From: Actinomycetota bacterium
GTDB taxonomy: Bacteria > Actinomycetota > Thermoleophilia > Gaiellales > Gaiellaceae
DNA length: 64,000 nt
Direction: 5' to 3'
NCBI GenBank assembly: GCA_005884575.1
Contig: VAWW01000013.1
Span: 1-64,000 of the forward strand
In this document: piece by piece, positions 9,482-17,686 of the stretch
Numbering within the stretch: position 1 is the stretch's first letter
How the letters are laid out: each line of letters opens with the position of its first letter
Notes under the pieces: model-generated
Database searches by the model: none
The model's input: only the letters and a program-made list of their open reading frames with translations
What the model was told of the DNA's origin: nothing
Made by a program: the position numbers and the translations under genes

Positions 9482-9506
9482 CGAAAAAGCCTCTCTTTCG
9501 AGAGGC
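9482..9506 (-). terminator. Intrinsic terminator inside the leuS leader (attenuator candidate)
   Basis: On the minus strand GCCTCTC-GAAA-GAGAGGC forms a perfect 7-bp stem with a GAAA tetraloop, followed directly by TTTTT. It lies 15-39 nt before the leuS ATG. The only gene upstream (lysA) runs the other way, so this terminator cannot end another transcript; it should attenuate leuS. No convincing T-box consensus (UGGN bulge) was found, so the sensing mechanism is unknown. Confidence 0.75.
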
Positions 9507-9778
9507 CGTAGGAAGCTGCCGCGGCGGGCGCCGCGGGCACCTCCCTGCCCTACGCGAGAAGGTGTTCCACTGGTACGGAATGTAGCAACGGCCCGGGCCG
9601 GGCGGGGCCATGGCCCGCGTGCCCACGGTCGGCGGAGCCATGTCCGAACGGGACCACGCCCGCGCCGGCGGGACCATCCCTAACCCCCTCCCACCCGGGG
9701 TTGAGCCAGAGTAGTTGGTGGAGGCGCGCGCAACTGTGCCGAAACTGTGCCGACTTCATGCGTCGGCAGAATCCATCC
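9507..9778. other. Divergent leuS/lysA intergenic region with three spaced repeats
   Basis: The 311 nt between the leuS and lysA starts hold no gene. Besides the attenuator there are three direct copies of GGCGGRRCCAT at 9601-9611, 9631-9641 and 9667-9677, with start-to-start spacings of 30 and 36 nt. They could be binding sites for a shared regulator or leader RNA structure. Promoters for both genes must lie here but no clear -10/-35 pair was resolved. Confidence 0.45.
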
Positions 9779-11029
9779 ATGCTCGAGCTCTTTCCGGAGA
9801 CTGCGCTCGTCGAGGACCGTGTTCTCTCGGTCGGCGGGCTCACGGCCGCCGCGCTCGCCGACCGGTTCGGCACGCCGCTCGTCGTCTTCTGCGAGCGGAC
9901 GATCCGCACGCGGGCGCAGGCCTACCGCGCGGCGGCGCCGGAGGACGCGCTCGTCGTCTACGGGACGAAGGCCTTCCCGAACGTCGCGCTGATGCGCCTC
10001 CTCGCGGAGGAAGGCGTCGGCGCCGACGTCTCGACGCTCGGCGAGCTCGCGTTCGCCCAGGCCGCAGGCATCCCAGGCGAGCGGCTCGTCTTCCACGGGA
10101 ACAACAAGTCGGACGAGGAGCTCCGCGCGGCGGCGCACGCGGGAGCGCTCGTCGCCCTCGACGCGCCCGACGAACCCCAGCGCGCACACGCGGCGGGCGT
10201 ACGCCGAGCGATGGTCCGCCTCACCCCGGGCGTCGACGCGGCCACCCACTCCGCGATCCGCACCGCGCACGTCGAGTCGAAGTTCGGCCTCTCGCCGGAC
10301 GACGCGATCGCCGCGATCCGCGACGCGGAGGAGCTCGGCATCGACGTCGCCGGCGTCCACGTGCACGTCGGCTCGCAGCTCACGCGCGCGGACGAGAGCC
10401 TCCTCTCGGTCGACCTGCTCGCCGCCTTCTGCAAACGCGCGCGCGCCGAGCTGAGCTGGACGCCGGAGCTCGTCGACCTCGGCGGCGGCCTCGGCATCCC
10501 GTACGAGCCGGACGAGAGCCCGCCCGAGATCGACGAGTACGTCCACGCGCTCGTCGACCGCTTTCACGGGGCGTGGGAGGAGCCCGCCCGCCTGATCCTC
10601 GAACCGGGCCGCTCGCTCGTCGGGCCCGCCGGCGTGACGCTCTACCGAATCGGCGCCGTCAAGCGCAGCGGCGGCGTCGTGTACGCCGCGATCGACGGCG
10701 GCATGTCCGACAACCCGCGTCCGCAGTTCTACGGCGCCCGCTACACCGCGCTGCTCGCGAACCGCGCGACCGAGCCAACCGCCGGTGCCTACCGCATCGC
10801 CGGCAAGCACTGCGAGTCGGGCGACGTGCTGATCGACCGCGTCGAGCTGCCCCAGCCGCATCGCGGCGACCTGCTCGCCGTCCCTGCCACCGGCGCCTAC
10901 ACGCTCGGCATGGGCTCGAACTACAACGGCGTCCCCCGCCCCGCAGCCGTCCTCGTCGCCGACGGGAACGCGCGCATCACCCGCCGGCGCGAGACGGTCG
11001 ACGACCTGTTGCGCGTCGAGACGGAATAG
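9779..11029 (+). CDS. lysA: Diaminopimelate decarboxylase
   Basis: PLP-dependent enzyme that decarboxylates meso-diaminopimelate to L-lysine, the last step of lysine synthesis. The PLP-lysine motif is seen as YGTKAFPN, the family HVHVGSQL segment follows, and later motifs include DLGGGLGIPY, EPGRSLVGPAG and the active-site Cys in KHCESGDVL. 416 residues from the ATG at 9779, chosen because LysA proteins typically begin close to an ELFPET-type segment (here MLELFPET). Two earlier in-frame starts exist. Divergent from leuS. The product lacks the usual downstream partners (hom, thrB), so it appears to stand alone. Confidence 0.94.
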   Translation: MLELFPETALVEDRVLSVGGLTAAALADRFGTPLVVFCERTIRTRAQAYRAAAPEDALVVYGTKAFPNVALMRLLAEEGVGADVSTLGELAFAQAAGIPGERLVFHGNNKSDEELRAAAHAGALVALDAPDEPQRAHAAGVRRAMVRLTPGVDAATHSAIRTAHVESKFGLSPDDAIAAIRDAEELGIDVAGVHVHVGSQLTRADESLLSVDLLAAFCKRARAELSWTPELVDLGGGLGIPYEPDESPPEIDEYVHALVDRFHGAWEEPARLILEPGRSLVGPAGVTLYRIGAVKRSGGVVYAAIDGGMSDNPRPQFYGARYTALLANRATEPTAGAYRIAGKHCESGDVLIDRVELPQPHRGDLLAVPATGAYTLGMGSNYNGVPRPAAVLVADGNARITRRRETVDDLLRVETE

Positions 11030-11058
11030 CCGGGCCCCGGGCCCACGTTGTCCTCACC

Positions 11059-11726
11059 ATGCGCGTCGCCGAGCTCTGGCGGTATCCCGTCAAGTCGCTA
11101 CGCGGCGAGCAACTCGACGCGGCCGAGCTCACCGCGGCCGGGATCCCCGGCGACCGGCTCGTGCAGGTGCGACGCCCCGGTGGCCGCTTGGTCACGGCGC
11201 GAACGCATCCGGGACTGCTCGGCCACCAGGGGTCGCTCGACTCCGAGGGCGCCCGACGATCGACGGCGTGCCCTGGGACGATCCGCGTTCCCTCGCCGTC
11301 ATCCGGGCCGCAGCGACGCCGGACGCGGAGCTCGTCTACTACGACGGCACCGGCCCGCAGCGCTTCGACGTGCTGCCGCTCTCCGTCGTGACCGACGGGG
11401 CCGTCGAGGCCGTGGGCGTCGACCGGCGCCGCTTCCGCCCGAACATCCTCCTTGCCGGCGTCCCGGGGATCGAGGAGCGCAACTGGGTCGGCCGCGAGCT
11501 GCGGATCGGCGAGGCCCGCATCGGCGTGCGCCAGGTTCGCCCCCGCTGCGTGATGACGACGTTCGACCCCGACACGCTCGAGCAGGACATCACCGTGCTT
11601 CGGAAGATCGTCTTCGACCTCGACGGCGTCACCGCACTCGACTGCTCCGTGCTCGAGCCCGGACGCGTCGCCGTGGGTGACACGGCCGAGGTTCTCGGGT
11701 ACCGGACAGTCCCGAGGAGCGCCTGA
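11059..11726 (+). pseudogene. MOSC-domain protein, disrupted by a 1-nt frameshift
   Basis: MOSC domains bind sulfur through a conserved Cys and act in molybdenum-cofactor sulfur transfer or detoxifying reductases. The N-terminal beta-barrel part reads MRVAELWRYPVKSLRGEQ and continues to LGHQGSLDSEGA near 11250. The rest, from TIDGVPWDDPRSLAV through VRQVRPRCVMTTFDPDT to the TGA at 11724, is in another frame. Restoring one C in the CCC run at about 11252-11254 joins the halves as EGAPTIDGVPWDDPRS. The proposed sulfur-carrier Cys sits in RPRCVMTTFDP. This is either a real frameshift or a homopolymer error. The stop overlaps the next ATG by 1 nt. Confidence 0.8.
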
Positions 11727-12325
11727 TGCCGCACGAGATCCTGATCTGGTCCGACTACATCTGACCGTTCTGCCGCGTCGGCCAGGCCACGGCCGAGCGC
11801 CTCCGGAGCCGGTACGGCGCCGCGATCACCTGGCTCCCGTTCGACCTCCATCCCGAGTATCCGCCGGAGGGCATTCCGCGCGCCGAGCTGATCGCGCGCT
11901 ACGGGCCGCAGATGGAGCGGCGCGTCGGCGAGATGTTCGCGCGCGCCGGCCATACGTACGCGCCGAACCCGGACGTCGTCCCGAACTCGAAGCTCGCGCT
12001 GCGCGTCACCGAGCTCGCGCGCGACCGCGGCCTCCACGATCCGGTTCACGAACGGTTGATGGACGCGTACTGGGCCGAGGGCAAGAACATCGGCGAGCCG
12101 GACGAGCTCCGCACGCTCGCCGCCGAAGCCGGACTCGACGACATCGAGTCGGCGCTCGCGGACGAGGCGTACGCAGACCGGATCGCGGCCTCCACGTCCG
12201 AAGCGCAATCGATCGGGATCAACGGCATCCCGGCCTTCCTGCTCGACGGCCGCCTGCTCGTGCTCGGCGCCCAGCCGGAGGCGGTCTTCGAGCGCGCATT
12301 CGCCCAGCTGGCGGAGAAGGAGTAG
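11726..12325 (+). CDS. DsbA/FrnE-family oxidoreductase with in-frame UGA at the first catalytic Cys (selenoprotein candidate)
   Basis: Thioredoxin-fold dithiol oxidoreductase of the DsbA/FrnE group, with no signal peptide. Translation from the ATG at 11726 gives MPHEILIWSDYI, then UGA at 11762-11764, then PFCRVGQATAERLRSRYG and an uninterrupted C-terminal domain to 12325. Family members read SDxxCPxC here, so the UGA replaces the first active-site Cys, giving UxxC if decoded as selenocysteine. The cis-Pro loop is visible as INGIPAFLLDGR. Full length would be 199 residues, normal for the family. A hairpin at 11775-11800 resembles a bacterial SECIS element. Alternatives are a Cys-to-stop mutation, a sequencing error, or initiation at ATG 11912 giving a truncated 137-residue product. 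Sel genes are not in this window. Confidence 0.7.
11775..11800 (+). promoter_or_regulatory. SECIS-like hairpin downstream of the in-frame UGA
   Basis: GCGTCGGCC (11775-11783) pairs with GGCCGA-CGC (11791-11800, one bulged G at 11797) to make a 9-bp stem with a 7-nt loop AGGCCAC. The second loop base is G, 20 nt after the UGA. This matches the general bacterial SECIS layout (stem-loop shortly after UGA, G in the first two loop positions). Hairpins are common in high-GC coding DNA, so the match is suggestive only. Confidence 0.45.
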
Positions 12326-12354
12326 ATCGCGCCGGAGCGGGTACCGCGGCGCCC

Positions 12355-12624
12355 ATGCTGGCCATGACCGCGGCGGCGGCGGACGCGATCCAGGATCTCC
12401 TCGTCGACCAGCCCGAGGGAGCCGGTCTGCGCGTCTCGCTCGAGAAGCCGGGAAACGGCACGGAGCCCGAGTTCGCGCTCTGCGTAGTGGAGGCTCCGCA
12501 TGCGGCCGACGACGTCGTCGAGGTCCACGGCGCGCGGCTCTTCATCGAGCCCGCCGCCAGCGGCTACTTCGCCGACAAGGTGCTCGACTCGGACGGCGAC
12601 ACGTTCACGTTCGGGCCGGCCTAG
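12355..12624 (+). CDS. IscA/HesB-like protein lacking the cluster cysteines
   Basis: 89 residues with the A-type iron-sulfur carrier fold pattern: MTAAAADAIQDLL, GLRVSLEK, a VEVHGARLFIEPAAS segment and a C-terminal DTFTFG strand. Classical IscA/HesB proteins carry one Cys in the middle and a CxC near the end. Here only one Cys is visible (FALCVVEAP) and the C-terminal pair is absent, so an ordinary Fe-S carrier role is unlikely. The function of such Cys-poor HesB-like proteins is not established. The start could be 12355 or the ATG at 12364. It follows the DsbA-type gene by 29 nt and overlaps the convergent SDR by 20 nt. Confidence 0.7.
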   Translation: MLAMTAAAADAIQDLLVDQPEGAGLRVSLEKPGNGTEPEFALCVVEAPHAADDVVEVHGARLFIEPAASGYFADKVLDSDGDTFTFGPA

Positions 12625-13432
12625 CGGCCAGCTCCTCGCTCAGCCGCCAGAGCCGGAGGCGTGCGTCCTCGTCGTATGCCTGCTCGCCGGCCCGCGCCTC
12701 GTGCAGCCGATCGAAGTAGCGGCCGCTGACGCCGTCGAGGTCCGGCGAGATTGCGAGCCGCAGCGTCGCCTCGACGCCGTCCTCGACCGTGCTCATCGTG
12801 TAGCCGAAGCTCTCATACACCATCTTCGTGTTCATGAGGGACGCCGGATGGAGCGCGTTCACCGTCACGCCGGCTTCCTCGGCCGCAAGCCGCTCGGCGA
12901 GTGTGAACGTGAACATGATCTGCGCCAGCTTGCTCTGCGAGTACGCACGCATCCCGCTGTACTCGTGCTCGAGCATGACGTCATCGAAGTCGATCGGCGA
13001 TTGGCCGACCGAGGCGACGTTGACGACGCGGGCGGGCGCCGAGCGCCGCAACAAGGACAGCAACAGGTTCGTGAGCAGGAACGGCGCGAGGTAGTTGGCC
13101 GCGAAGCGGAGCTCGTAGCCGTCGGCGCTCTCTTCGCGCCTGCCGTCCTTGCCGCCGCCGATGCCTGCGTTGTTGATCAGCAGATCGAGACGTTCGTGGT
13201 CCCGCTCGACATCGCCGGCGAGCCGGCGCACCTCGTCGAGCGACGCGAAGTCGGCGCGGTACGGCTGGATGCGCTCGCTCCCGACCTCCTCGGCCGTCTC
13301 CTGCAGCCTCTCCTCGCTGCGGCCGTGGACGAGGACGGTGGCGCCTCGCGCGGCGAGCTCGCGCGCGAGAGCGCGGCCGAGGCCGTCGGTGGCGCCGGTG
13401 ACGAGGACCGTCTGCTCGTCGACGGGCCTCAC
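12605..13432 (-). CDS. Short-chain dehydrogenase/reductase (retinol-dehydrogenase-like)
   Basis: NAD(P)-dependent oxidoreductase with a Rossmann fold. The glycine-rich motif TGATDGLGRALA is near residue 12, NNAG is seen as LLINNAGIG, and the catalytic Ser with YSQSK gives the S-Y-K set. The overall pattern (MRAYSQSKLAQIMFTFTLAERL) resembles retinol/protochlorophyllide-type SDRs; the substrate is unknown. 275 residues from a GTG at 13432, whose GTGA overlaps the fbiC stop by 4 nt, so it is translationally coupled to fbiC. An F420-linked role is possible from position alone. Confidence 0.85.
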   Translation of the reverse strand: MRPVDEQTVLVTGATDGLGRALARELAARGATVLVHGRSEERLQETAEEVGSERIQPYRADFASLDEVRRLAGDVERDHERLDLLINNAGIGGGKDGRREESADGYELRFAANYLAPFLLTNLLLSLLRRSAPARVVNVASVGQSPIDFDDVMLEHEYSGMRAYSQSKLAQIMFTFTLAERLAAEEAGVTVNALHPASLMNTKMVYESFGYTMSTVEDGVEATLRLAISPDLDGVSGRYFDRLHEARAGEQAYDEDARLRLWRLSEELAARPART

Positions 13433-15849
13433 GCCGTGGCGGCGAACCCCGGCCGGACGAGGCGCGACGGCGCCTTCAGACCCGCATCCTTGACCGGGGG
13501 GTTGAGCGGCTCCGCGAGCGGCGGCGCGCCGAAGGACGCCGCGACCCGCTCCGGCGGCGCGTCGCAGTACAACGTCGTGCGCTGCCGCGGGATGCGACCG
13601 CTCGCGCGGATCAGCGCCTCCATCGCCTCCGGCGGCATCTCCTGCCCGAACTCCGCGCCGGCGGCGCGCGAGATCGACTCGTTCATCAGCGTCCCGCCCA
13701 GGTCGTTCACGCCCGCCGACAGTGCGGCGGCGACGCCGTCCGGCCCGAGCTTCACCCACGACGCCTGGATGTTCGTGATCTCGGGATGGAGCGCGAGCCG
13801 CGCGACCGCATGCACCAACAAGGTCTCGCCGAAGGTCGGGCCCGTCCGCGCCGCGCCCTTCAGCGCGATCGGCGCTTCCATGTGGATGAACGGCAGCGGC
13901 ACGAACTCGGTGAACCCGCCGCTGCGCCGCTGCTGCTCGCGTGCCCGCAGCAGGTGGCGTGCCCACGACCGCGGTCCTTCGACGTGGCCGAACATGATCG
14001 TCACGTTCGAGCGGAGCCCGGCCCGGTGCGCCGCGTCGTGCACCTGCAGCCACTGGCCGGTCGTGATCTTGTCCGGGCAGATGATCCGCCGCACCTCGTC
14101 GTCGAGGATTTCCGCCGCGGTGCCGGGCAGCGACGAGAGTCCCTCGTCGCGGAGCAGCGGCAGGTACTCGTCGAGCTCGAGCCCGAGCGTCGCCGCGCCC
14201 TGCCATACCTCGAGCGCCGAGAACGCGTGCACATGGATCTTCGGCACCGCCTCCTTGATCGCTCGTACGACCGAGAGGTAGTAGTCGCCGGTGAAGGCGG
14301 GATGGATCCCGCCCTGCAGGCAGACCTCGGTCGCGCCGCGCTCCCACGCCTCCTCGACGCGCCGGACGATCTCCTCGTGCGGAACGAGGTACGGCGCGCC
14401 GCGCAGGTTCGCCGCGAGCCTGCCCTTCGAGAACGCGCAGAACCCGCAGCGGAAGTAGCAGACGTTCGTGTACTGGATATTGCGCGTGACGACGTAGCTC
14501 ACCTCGTCGCCGCAGACCTCGCGCCGCAACCGGTCGGCGGCGGCGAAGACACGCTGTCGCTCGTCGCCGCGCGCGCGGAAGAGGCGGAGGATCTCGTCCT
14601 CGCCGAGCTCGTCGCGTGAATCGATCGGCAGCGCGTCACGCGCGACCGCGAACGGCGCCGCCCGCGACTCGCCGGGATGCCACGTGTCCTCGCGCGCGAG
14701 GCCGAGCGAGTCGGACGCGCGCAGCACGGAGGGCATCACGTTCGGATCGATCCACGCGGCGTCGATCCACTCGGGATAGACCGCGAGGCGCGGCGCAAGC
14801 TCGAGGCCGCGTGACCGCGTCGCGTCTCGCAGCGCGTCGAGCGCCGGCCACGCCGCGTGCGGATTGACGTGGTCGATCGTCACGGGCGAGACGCCGCCCC
14901 AGTCGTCGATGCCTGCGTCGAGCAGCCGCGCGAAGTCGTCCGTCAGGTTCGGCGGCGCTTGCACGTGCGCCTCGGCGCCGAGGACGATCCGCGCCGCCGC
15001 GATCGTCCACAGATGCTCCTCGAGCGGCGGCTCCGGCGCGTCGGCCATCTTCGTCCCGGGCCACGCGCGGAAGTTCTGGACGATCACCTCCTGGATCTGC
15101 GGGCCCGCGTCGCGGATCGCGAGCAGCGCGTCGAGCCGCTCCTCGCGCGTCTCGCCGATCCCGATCAGGATCCCGGTCGTGAACGGAACGCGCGCGTCGC
15201 CCGCGAGGCGCAGTGTCTCGAGCCGCGCGGCCGGCACCTTGTCCGGCGAGCCGAAGTGCGGGCCGCCGCGGACCGAGAGGCGATCCGAGGTCGTCTCGAG
15301 CATGATCCCCATCGACGCGGAGACCGGTCGCAGTGCCGCGAAGTCCTCCGTCGTCAGCACGCCGGGGTTCAGGTGCGGCAGCAGCCCCGTTTCGTCGAGG
15401 ACGGCCTTCGCCGCGCGCGCGAGATACTCGAGCGTCGTCTCGCAGCCGAGCGCCGCGAGCTCGTCGCGCGCGACGCGGTACCGCAGCTCCGGCTTGTCGC
15501 CGAGCGTGAAGAGGGCCTCCCGGCAGCCGGCCGCCGCGCCGGCGCGCGCGATCTCCAGCGCCTCGTCGATCGACATGTACGCGCGCTCCCCGCGCCGCGG
15601 CGGGTGGGCGAACGTGCAGTAGTGGCACACGTCGCGGCAGAGCTTCGTCAGGGGGATAAAAACCTTCGGTGAGAACGTGATCAGCCGCCGGCCGCGCAGC
15701 CGCCGCGCCTCCGCGAGCAGCTCTTCGAGTGGTGTGTCGAGCAACTCGGCCGCCACGGGGAACAGCCTACGCGCGTGGGCTAGGGTCGCGCCGTAACCGA
15801 TCAGCGCGTCGTGCCGGCCCGGCCGGCCAGCACTCCCCCGGTCGTTCAC
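13429..15849 (-). CDS. fbiC: FO synthase FbiC (fused CofG-CofH)
   Basis: Makes 7,8-didemethyl-8-hydroxy-5-deazariboflavin, the chromophore of coenzyme F420, from tyrosine and the riboflavin precursor diaminouracil. 806 residues with two radical-SAM domains in one chain. The N-terminal CofG-like half has CRDVCHYC (Cys 71, 75, 78) and the C-terminal CofH-like half has CYFRCGFC (Cys 464, 468, 471). The two-domain fusion is the actinobacterial form. It lies downstream of a LIV-type binding protein (33-nt gap) and upstream of an SDR with a 4-nt overlap. Its presence fits the F420-type enzymes at 22.6 and 35.0 kb. Confidence 0.96.
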   Translation of the reverse strand: MNDRGSAGRPGRHDALIGYGATLAHARRLFPVAAELLDTPLEELLAEARRLRGRRLITFSPKVFIPLTKLCRDVCHYCTFAHPPRRGERAYMSIDEALEIARAGAAAGCREALFTLGDKPELRYRVARDELAALGCETTLEYLARAAKAVLDETGLLPHLNPGVLTTEDFAALRPVSASMGIMLETTSDRLSVRGGPHFGSPDKVPAARLETLRLAGDARVPFTTGILIGIGETREERLDALLAIRDAGPQIQEVIVQNFRAWPGTKMADAPEPPLEEHLWTIAAARIVLGAEAHVQAPPNLTDDFARLLDAGIDDWGGVSPVTIDHVNPHAAWPALDALRDATRSRGLELAPRLAVYPEWIDAAWIDPNVMPSVLRASDSLGLAREDTWHPGESRAAPFAVARDALPIDSRDELGEDEILRLFRARGDERQRVFAAADRLRREVCGDEVSYVVTRNIQYTNVCYFRCGFCAFSKGRLAANLRGAPYLVPHEEIVRRVEEAWERGATEVCLQGGIHPAFTGDYYLSVVRAIKEAVPKIHVHAFSALEVWQGAATLGLELDEYLPLLRDEGLSSLPGTAAEILDDEVRRIICPDKITTGQWLQVHDAAHRAGLRSNVTIMFGHVEGPRSWARHLLRAREQQRRSGGFTEFVPLPFIHMEAPIALKGAARTGPTFGETLLVHAVARLALHPEITNIQASWVKLGPDGVAAALSAGVNDLGGTLMNESISRAAGAEFGQEMPPEAMEALIRASGRIPRQRTTLYCDAPPERVAASFGAPPLAEPLNPPVKDAGLKAPSRLVRPGFAATA

Positions 15850-15882
15850 GCGGGAAGTGGTGCACCGGCCGAAAGCATCGGC

Positions 15883-17073
15883 TCAGCCTTGCGCGGACTC
15901 GAGCTTCCCGAAGCGCACCCAGCGCCCCGAGGGGGCCCACTGCTCGAGCTGCGCCTGCTCGATCGGGAAGTGGTCGCGCGGCCCGGTCTTCAGGACGACG
16001 CCCTTCAGCAGGAACGGATTGGTCGTCTCCTTCAGGTTGAAGACGGCATTCAAGAGGCTCTTCCGGGTCAGGTTCTTCCCCGCCTTCTTCAGCGCGTCGA
16101 CCGCGGTGTACGCGACCGCCATCCCGTAGACGTTGTAGACGTCGTGCGGATTCGCGCTCGGCTGGTACTTCGCGAGGATCGAGCGGTAGAGCTTGACGCC
16201 CGCGTCGTTCGCCTGCTTCGGATCGTCCGGATCCTTGAAGACGACGGTCGAGATCGAGCCGGGCACCTGCTCCTTCGCGTTCGCGGCCGCGATCTGCATC
16301 GTCGACGCGGCGCTCGACACCTGATTGACGACCATCTTCGGCTTCCAGCCGAGCTTCGCCGCGGCGACATACGCCTGGATCGCGAACGTCGGCGTCGCGA
16401 AGATCATCAGCGTGTCGACACCTGCGCTCTTCAGCGCGGACATCTGCGACGCGACGCCGGACTGCGTCACGTCATACCCCTCCTGCGCCTTGATCAGCCC
16501 CGCCTTCTTGCCGAGCCCGACCTTCAGGCCCCGCATCAGATCTCTCGTGTAGTCGTCGTTCTGGAAGAGGATCCCGATCCTCGCGTGCGGCCACTTCGAC
16601 GCGACGTAGCGGCCGTAGATCTTCCCCTCGGCGATGTAGCTCGGCAGGTAGCCGATCGCGTTCGTGTCGCTGCCCCAGGTGTTCGCGCCGGACGCGACAA
16701 AGAGCTGCGGGACCCCGCGCTCCTTCAGGTAGTCGCGGATCGCGATGTTGGTCTCGGTGCCGAGCGTGTTGAAGATCGCGAAGACCTGGTCCTGCTCAAC
16801 GAGCTTGCGTGTCTGCTGCACGGTCTGCGCCGGGTCGTACGCGTCGTCGAGGTAGCGGTAGTCGATCTTCCGGCCGTTGACGCCGCCGCGGTCGTTGACG
16901 TACTTGAAGTACGCCTCCGCTCCGAGCGCGACGGACTTGTAGCCGGACGCGAGCCCGCTGAGCGGGACCGTCCCACCGAGCAGGATCGAGCCCGAGGAGA
17001 CGCCCGGGTCGGCGGCGGCCGCGCCCGGCACGACTATGAGCGCGGCGAGGACGAGGATCAGGGCGGTGCGCAT
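15883..17073 (-). CDS. Branched-chain-amino-acid-type ABC substrate-binding protein
   Basis: Exported periplasmic-binding-fold protein of the LivJ/LivK (HAAT) family. The ATG at 17073 starts a signal peptide (basic MR, hydrophobic core to about residue 20, AAAADP cleavage region). The mature N-terminus GSILLGGTVPLSG, a VNDRGGVNGRKIDYRYLDD segment and FNTLGTETNIAIRDYL are family typical. 396 residues. No permease or ATPase genes lie beside it; they may be supplied by the paralogous transporter at 23.6-28.2 kb, whose binding protein is clearly related. The ligand is not known. fbiC follows 33 nt downstream. Confidence 0.9.
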   Translation of the reverse strand: MRTALILVLAALIVVPGAAAADPGVSSGSILLGGTVPLSGLASGYKSVALGAEAYFKYVNDRGGVNGRKIDYRYLDDAYDPAQTVQQTRKLVEQDQVFAIFNTLGTETNIAIRDYLKERGVPQLFVASGANTWGSDTNAIGYLPSYIAEGKIYGRYVASKWPHARIGILFQNDDYTRDLMRGLKVGLGKKAGLIKAQEGYDVTQSGVASQMSALKSAGVDTLMIFATPTFAIQAYVAAAKLGWKPKMVVNQVSSAASTMQIAAANAKEQVPGSISTVVFKDPDDPKQANDAGVKLYRSILAKYQPSANPHDVYNVYGMAVAYTAVDALKKAGKNLTRKSLLNAVFNLKETTNPFLLKGVVLKTGPRDHFPIEQAQLEQWAPSGRWVRFGKLESAQG

Positions 17074-17117
17074 CGGCCGATAGGACCGACGGTAGCCGCG
17101 GTTGTTAGATCTGCTGG

Positions 17118-17686
17118 ATGCAGGCGATCGCTCCTCCGCCCTCCGTCCTCGTAGCGTTCGCCGCGGACGGGCCGCCCGAGCCGCTGACCGGCGGGCGCGG
17201 GACGAGCTCGGCGGCCGGCGGTCTCGTGCTGAAGCCGCCCGACCGCTCGCGGCACAGATCGCGTGGGAAGCAGTCGAGCCCGCGGCGCTCGTGCCGGACG
17301 GCTTTCGCGTCGCCGTCCCCATCGACCACGTCACGCTGCTCGCTCCCCTTCGCCGGCGCGTCCGCGCGCGCCCGCAGCTCGTGCACAGCGATCTCGCGGG
17401 CAACGTCCTCCTTGCCGACGGGCTGCCGCCGACGATCATCGACTTCTCGCCGCAGTGGGCGCCGGCCGGCTTCCGGGCGGCGATCCTGGTCGCGGATGCG
17501 CTCATGTGGCACGGAGCCGACGCGAGCGTTCTCGCTGCGGTGCAGCACGTCGCCGAGTTCCCGCAGCTGCTCCTGCGAAGCCTCATCTTCCGCATCGCCG
17601 TCGACCGGCTCCTGCGCGGCGACGAACCGGAAGACGATCCGTTCGGGCCGGCTGTCGAGCTCGCGTGTCGGCTCGCTACGGGATGA
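17118..17686 (+). pseudogene. Aminoglycoside-phosphotransferase-like protein (TIGR02569-like), internally deleted
   Basis: The N-terminal nucleotide-binding segment PPPSVLVAFAADGPPEPLTG and GTSSAAGGLVLKP (17118-17240) is in one frame. The C-terminal catalytic lobe RPQLVHSDLAGNVLLADG and PPTIIDFSPQWAPAGFRA to 17686 is in another. The kinase-like motif HSDLAGN (catalytic Asp) and the metal-binding IDFSP survive. Between the two parts most of the middle lobe, roughly 80-100 residues by comparison with my knowledge of the family, is missing, and the frame changes near 17240-17250. A remnant or misassembled gene. It overlaps the next gene by 4 nt. Confidence 0.65.

Noticed and set aside
9482-9600. 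T-box riboswitch for leuS
   Set aside because: A terminator is present, but I could not find a specifier loop or the AGGGUGGNACCGCG-type sequence with a UGGN bulge; kept only as an attenuator.
9490-9677. N-terminal extension of leuS up to 9677
   Set aside because: The frame is open, but it contains an intrinsic terminator and lies upstream of a strong Shine-Dalgarno and the standard LeuRS N-terminus.
11726-12325. Reading the DsbA-type gene as simply starting at ATG 11912
   Set aside because: The sequence before it, including PFCRVG and the first beta-alpha unit, is conserved family sequence in the same frame, so a later start would remove the active site.
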